Shown one piece after another: positions 6,708 to 9,901 of a stretch of 9,901 nucleotides of DNA. The notes under the pieces were generated by a model, which was given only the letters and a program-made list of their open reading frames with translations, did not search any database and had not been told where the DNA came from. This stretch comes from Microcaldota archaeon. GTDB lineage: Archaea > B1Sed10-29 > WALL01 > WAMD01. The stretch spans positions 1 to 9,901 of the forward strand of contig JALWQZ010000032.1 in the NCBI GenBank assembly GCA_027077895.1. Reading direction: 5' to 3'. Both the position numbers and the translations under genes were made by a program. Position 1 is the first letter of the stretch, and every line of letters starts with the position of its first letter.

Positions 6708-8071
6708 CCAACCAACACCCCTCTTATCCTAACGTGTGGCCCGCCGTCTCCAACAGGCACACCCTGACCTGCCTTTCCACACGTACCTATATCGTCAACA
6801 CTCAGGTCCCTTCCAACAGCATCAACGTTATGGAGTATCTCAAGAAAATTCCCAGACAAAACGATATCCCTAACTAAATTCGTTATTTCTCCATTCTCAA
6901 TTAGGTACCCATGTTCAGCAGCAAATTGGAAATCACCAGAGGTCGGGTCTGTAACACCTCCCTTCATTCTAAGAACATACAGACCAGACTTAACATCCTC
7001 GATCATCTCTTCAAAACTATGTTCTCCTTTATCAAAGAAGGTGTTGCTCATCCTAACAATTGGCTGGAAACCAGGATTTTGAGCCCTAGCGTTCCCAGTG
7101 GAATTTGCCCCTAGTTCATATGCACTGATCCTAGAATGCATGAATGCCTTTAGTATGCCTTTCTCTATCAAAACGGTCCTCTGCCCAGGAACACCTTCAT
7201 CGTCGTATCCATAGGATCCATGTTTCCTAGGCAATGTTGCATCATCAATTATTGTAACTAATTCCGAACCAATCCTAGATCCAAGTTTATCATGCAGCAC
7301 AGAAGTCTTGCTTGATACGGCATCCCCTTCACACGCATGGCCTACTGCTTCGTGCGCAAAAACGCCTGCCATATCTGGATCGACAACAACTGTCTGCTTT
7401 CCCTGTGGTACCCGTTTTGCTCTCAACAACTGGCTGGATAAGTCAACTGCTTTTTGAAATCTCTCCCAGACAGGATAAACATCAAATATTTCCAAACCAT
7501 ACAAACCACCCATTGAGTCGTAGGCAGAAACAACATTCCCCCTCTTCGCATAGGAACGTATGGATACCCTAACTCTTGGGTATTTCTGAAGTATGCACGC
7601 ACCCTCTGTATTCAAAAATTGTTTTTCTACAACTTTATCAGAGTATAGAATCTCAACCGTTTTCACTGCCCTAGGTATATCTAGCCGTTTGTAACCCTTT
7701 CTCAATAGTTTAACCTTCTCGTCCACATCCATGCCCAAACTCTTTCTAGGCCTCACAACCCATTTGCCTTCGTAGGAATCCTCATCAGACAACCCCGTTT
7801 TCTTTGGTCTAGTATTCGCCCTCGCCAGTTTCCATGCCCTATGTAAAGTATCCATCCACCTAGTTGAATCGTTGGTAGAAGCATAACCAAACGAACCATC
7901 AACAAAGACCCTAAACCCGATGGTGAGTGACTCCGAGACACTTGAATTGTTGAGGTTCCCATTCTCTAGGGAAAGGGTAGTGGAATTGACTCTAGACACT
8001 CGCATCTCTGCAAATGGATACTTGTCCAACTCTTTTTGAACTAGGTCAAGGTCAAGTGTTTTAATCACCAT
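6704..8071 (-). CDS. tldD: TldD catalytic subunit, zinc metalloprotease
   Basis: A 455-residue catalytic member of the TldD/PmbA family. The zinc site HEAVGH (His240, Glu241, His245) is followed by ACEGDAVSSK, and the late cysteine in IGTCGKAGQGVP (Cys431) matches the third zinc ligand of E. coli TldD. It also has STGNARAQNPGFQPIVRMSN and the C-terminal VGDGGPHVRIRGV. The frame extends to a TTG at 8086, but ATG 8071 has a TATA box centred 25.5 bases upstream, so 8071 (MVIKTLDLDL) is preferred. It is first in a two-gene operon with pmbA (ATGA overlap). It lies 33 bases downstream of the tRNA-Cys 3' end on the same strand, but its own TATA box suggests separate transcription. Confidence 0.95.
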   Translation of the reverse strand: MVIKTLDLDLVQKELDKYPFAEMRVSRVNSTTLSLENGNLNNSSVSESLTIGFRVFVDGSFGYASTNDSTRWMDTLHRAWKLARANTRPKKTGLSDEDSYEGKWVVRPRKSLGMDVDEKVKLLRKGYKRLDIPRAVKTVEILYSDKVVEKQFLNTEGACILQKYPRVRVSIRSYAKRGNVVSAYDSMGGLYGLEIFDVYPVWERFQKAVDLSSQLLRAKRVPQGKQTVVVDPDMAGVFAHEAVGHACEGDAVSSKTSVLHDKLGSRIGSELVTIIDDATLPRKHGSYGYDDEGVPGQRTVLIEKGILKAFMHSRISAYELGANSTGNARAQNPGFQPIVRMSNTFFDKGEHSFEEMIEDVKSGLYVLRMKGGVTDPTSGDFQFAAEHGYLIENGEITNLVRDIVLSGNFLEILHNVDAVGRDLSVDDIGTCGKAGQGVPVGDGGPHVRIRGVLVG

Positions 8072-8092
8072 AACAGAGTTACTCAAAACTAG

Positions 8093-8100
8093 AATTAAAA
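8093..8100 (-). promoter_or_regulatory. TATA box (TTTTAATT) of tldD-pmbA
   Basis: The centre (8096.5) lies 25.5 bases before ATG 8071, supporting a leaderless tldD transcript and that start over TTG 8086. It begins 5 bases beyond the tRNA 3' end, and its T-run could also act in terminating the tRNA transcript. Confidence 0.55.
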
Positions 8101-8104
8101 CCTA

Positions 8105-8175
8105 AGCGGGGGCCGGGATTTGAACCCGGGTCTTCCGGTCTGCAGCCGGATGCATAGCCGCTCTGCCACCCCCGC
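8105..8175 (-). tRNA. tRNA-Cys (anticodon GCA)
   Basis: A 71-base cloverleaf. The acceptor stem is GCGGGGG/CCCCCGC, the anticodon stem TCCGG/CCGGA with loop CTGCAGA (anticodon GCA at 8143-8141), and the T arm CCGGG-TTCAAAT-CCCGG. The D stem has three pairs (GCA/TGC). The discriminator base is U (8105), the identity element of tRNA-Cys. CCA is not encoded and no intron is present. About 70% G+C (50 of 71), far above the surrounding DNA. Confidence 0.97.
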
Positions 8176-8200
8176 AGCACCATAATTTAGCAGTAAATTG

Positions 8201-8208
8201 TTTTTAAG
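8201..8208 (-). promoter_or_regulatory. Possible TATA box (CTTAAAAA) of tRNA-Cys
   Basis: The centre (8204.5) predicts initiation near 8178, about 3 bases before the mature tRNA 5' end. It overlaps the stop codon (TAA, 8206-8204) of the antiporter gene. Co-transcription from the antiporter gene, 28 bases upstream, is the alternative. Confidence 0.4.
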
Positions 8209-9457
8209 CCTTACTAGGTCTAACCTGCCTCTTTCCAGTTGCCATGGCCTTCCAGCCTAAGGCGTAAACACCTACGACCGTTATTAAAATAGAAAAGAAT
8301 ATCACTGAAAGAACAACCGGCGAAAACTCCTTGAGTATCTGCACCCTTAATGTATCCTTCATAATAGGCGCTAGAATCGCGATGGGCATCTGGGAAACAA
8401 CCGCAGCAGAAAGGCCCCTTCCCATCATAACACTGGCCAAGTTCTTTTCTTGCGTGGACAGTTTACTCCTGTAAAATGAAATATAGACCGCAACAACACG
8501 CTCAATGACAAAGACTATTGACAATAGAAGTCCAAACAAGACTAGTCTTAGGTTCGAAAAATCAAACATTATCCCTAGATATACAAAGAAAAAGGTCACT
8601 ATGAAGAAATTCAACTCATCGTAAAAGGCCCTCTCTCCCTTACTTATCTTGACTTTTTCTGGAATTCTGATGATCTTCCTAACCGACCCAGTGTTCCCGA
8701 TAACCAATCCAAAAGTTAATGCAGCAATTGGGCCAGAACCACCTATAAACTCAGTAAACACGTAGAGCAAAAGGACAATCGTAAAGTCCAACAGGTACGA
8801 CCTAATCTCCTTCTCTATCTTGACAACAAAAAACAACCACAACAATGCACCAAACAAACCGATAGTGGTCCCAATGGAAAATGCTGCGATTATATCTTTA
8901 AACGCTTCAACGGGGCTAGTTGTCCCCTTAGCGATTAAATCCATTAGCGAGACAGCAAATATGATAACAAGAATGTCTGTGGATATAGATTCAACTGTTA
9001 GTATTGATTTTAGATAATCTCCGACGTGCATCTTTGTGATAATAGGAACAATCACTCCTGAACTAGTCCCCCCAATCGCGACTCCCAGTAATAGCCCGTA
9101 AAGGCAAGGCCAGTGGAGAAAGTAACAGGCCATGCCACCAGAGACAAAGGACGATATGAAAAACGCGACAACAGCCAGCAGCATCCCCCTAGGGACACCC
9201 TTCGAGAACTCCACTAGATCAAACTCCATGCCCGCGTTAAACAAGATAATGACCAACGCAAGTGTACCAAACGGGCCAGCAAACCTAGTCAACAAACTCT
9301 TCTGGTCAGGAGTCAAGAAGAACGAGAGGATGATTCCGAATAGAATCAACCAGATGATATCTGGGATATTTGTCCTCTTGAATATGATCTGCCCTAAGAA
9401 TCCTATCAACAGTATTAACGCCGTCAAAAGGAAAACCACTAGTGTAAACACGTCCAT
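8204..9457 (-). CDS. Cation/proton antiporter, CPA superfamily
   Basis: A 417-residue membrane protein with about 11-13 hydrophobic segments from residue 4 to about 403 and a short basic cytoplasmic tail. Family marks of the Na+/H+ exchanger fold are GGTSSGVIVPII (129-140), VESISTD (155-161, with Glu156 and Asp161), YVFTEFIGGSGPIAALTFGLVIGN (232-255), FVYLGIMFD (291-299) and MGRGLSAAV (345-353). It probably exchanges Na+ or K+ for protons. The ion-binding site reads Thr-Asp where CPA1 exchangers usually have Asn-Asp and CPA2 Asp-Asp, so ion and stoichiometry are open. There is no C-terminal TrkA-N/RCK domain. ATG 9457 has a TATA box about 24 bases upstream and appears leaderless. It is divergent from the secreted-protein gene at 9535. 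Confidence 0.92.
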   Translation of the reverse strand: MDVFTLVVFLLTALILLIGFLGQIIFKRTNIPDIIWLILFGIILSFFLTPDQKSLLTRFAGPFGTLALVIILFNAGMEFDLVEFSKGVPRGMLLAVVAFFISSFVSGGMACYFLHWPCLYGLLLGVAIGGTSSGVIVPIITKMHVGDYLKSILTVESISTDILVIIFAVSLMDLIAKGTTSPVEAFKDIIAAFSIGTTIGLFGALLWLFFVVKIEKEIRSYLLDFTIVLLLYVFTEFIGGSGPIAALTFGLVIGNTGSVRKIIRIPEKVKISKGERAFYDELNFFIVTFFFVYLGIMFDFSNLRLVLFGLLLSIVFVIERVVAVYISFYRSKLSTQEKNLASVMMGRGLSAAVVSQMPIAILAPIMKDTLRVQILKEFSPVVLSVIFFSILITVVGVYALGWKAMATGKRQVRPSKA

Positions 9458-9477
9458 GCTCGTTTTACACCAAATTA

Positions 9478-9485
9478 ATTTAAAA
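9478..9485 (-). promoter_or_regulatory. TATA box (TTTTAAAT) of the antiporter gene
   Basis: The centre (9481.5) lies 24.5 bases before ATG 9457, fitting a leaderless transcript. It stands back to back with the box at 9505-9512. Confidence 0.5.
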
Positions 9486-9504
9486 CCATTATGATACAGG
9501 AAGA

Positions 9505-9512
9505 TTTTTTAA
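9505..9512 (+). promoter_or_regulatory. TATA box (TTTTTTAA) of the gene starting at 9535
   Basis: The centre (9508.5) lies 26.5 bases before ATG 9535, supporting a leaderless start there. The alternative register TTTTAATA (9507-9514) gives 24.5. Confidence 0.5.
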
Positions 9513-9534
9513 TACTGGCCATGTTAGTGTATCC

Positions 9535-9901
9535 ATGAAACCATGGTACATTTTACTAGGGATAATGCTAGTCACTTCACTCGGGTTCTCAATAGAAATA
9601 AGTTTCTCCCCTAGCCAGTTCTGGTTTATACCTGGGGAAACTAAGGACTACACAATATCAGTCACAAACAATTACACAGAACCATTTGACGCGCTGGTCT
9701 ACGTTGAGACAACAAACCAAAGTTATATGCTAGTGGATGGTGGGGAAAAACTCAAAATAGAAATTTTAAACTGGGGAGCAAACGAGGAAAAATCCATTCC
9801 CTTCAACATAACAGTGCTAAACACGACAAGGCTAGGGGACAGTGGCAACCTAGAGGTTGTGATATTCAACGAATCCAGCATGAAACTCCTTCAGATAAAG
9901 T
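9535..9901 (+). CDS. Secreted or membrane-anchored Ig-like protein, C-terminus outside window
   Basis: The frame is open from ATG 9535 to the right edge and gives 122 residues. MKPWYILLGIMLVTSLGFS is a signal peptide or N-terminal anchor. The rest is one beta-rich Ig-like domain of the kind found in archaeal envelope proteins (FSPSQFWFIPGETKDYTISVTNN, then SIPFNITVLNTT), resembling domains that follow a P-G-E-x-x-x-Y-T-I-x-V-T-N pattern. There are five N-x-S/T sequons (NYT, NQS, NIT, NTT, NES), so it is probably exported and glycosylated. No catalytic motif is visible in the part present; the function is unknown. Six CTAG in 367 bases puts it with the native-looking part of the window, unlike the PKD gene at the left edge. 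Confidence 0.85.
   Translation, partial: MKPWYILLGIMLVTSLGFSIEISFSPSQFWFIPGETKDYTISVTNNYTEPFDALVYVETTNQSYMLVDGGEKLKIEILNWGANEEKSIPFNITVLNTTRLGDSGNLEVVIFNESSMKLLQIK

Noticed and set aside
5938..7572. Short plus-strand frames over pmbA and tldD
   Set aside because: They lie wholly inside well-conserved opposite-strand genes and show no domain or start signal.
8072..8086. TTG start for tldD
   Set aside because: The TATA box at 8093-8100 predicts a transcript beginning at about 8071, so TTG 8086 would not be transcribed from that promoter.
8105..8175. Integration site at the tRNA gene
   Set aside because: There is no integrase gene and no repeated tRNA 3' end in the window; both flanks are ordinary genes.
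8820..9494. Plus-strand frames over the antiporter gene
   Set aside because: They are antisense images of membrane segments; the opposite strand encodes a recognisable transporter.

Overview
The window is archaeal chromosomal DNA. The evidence is archaeal TATA boxes placed 24-27 bases ahead of start codons (largely leaderless transcripts), a geranylgeranyl-diphosphate-type prenyl synthase for ether lipids, a TldD/TldE pair, a Suf operon without SufD, and secreted Ig/PKD-type surface proteins rich in N-glycosylation sequons. The tRNA is about 70% G+C against an eyeballed 43-45% for the window, which hints at a thermophile. The lineage cannot be fixed from this sequence alone.

Layout. 1-1448 (minus) is the N-terminal 482 residues of a large secreted PKD-domain protein that runs off the left edge; its coding region is absent from simple complete-ORF lists because it has no stop inside the window. 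1449-1706 is an AT-rich divergent spacer with promoters for both neighbours. 1707-3926 (plus) is a tightly overlapping Fe-S operon: a MIP18/DUF59 (SufT-like) factor, sufC, sufB. 3906-4310 (minus) is a small HExxH metallopeptidase that overlaps sufB tail to tail. 4348-5448 (plus) is the prenyl synthase, divergent from the peptidase across 37 bases and convergent with pmbA/tldE (5445-6707, minus), with which it shares one CTAG as both stop codons. tldD (6704-8071, minus) lies upstream of pmbA with an ATGA overlap. tRNA-Cys(GCA) (8105-8175, minus) and a cation/proton antiporter (8204-9457, minus) follow. A second secreted protein begins at 9535 (plus) and runs off the right edge.

How the genes fit. 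The Suf genes form one functional unit: SufB scaffold, SufC ATPase and a DUF59 maturation factor. tldD and pmbA encode the two halves of a heterodimeric metalloprotease. The remaining genes look like ordinary housekeeping or envelope genes packed closely together, not one pathway.

The most unusual signal is not a gene. The tetranucleotide CTAG, rare in many prokaryotic genomes, occurs about 82 times in 2014-9901 (roughly three times chance) and only once in 1-2013. In the two genes counted by hand, leucine is written CTA mainly when the next base is G, so the bias appears to act on the tetranucleotide itself. I found no convincing undescribed defence or mobile system.
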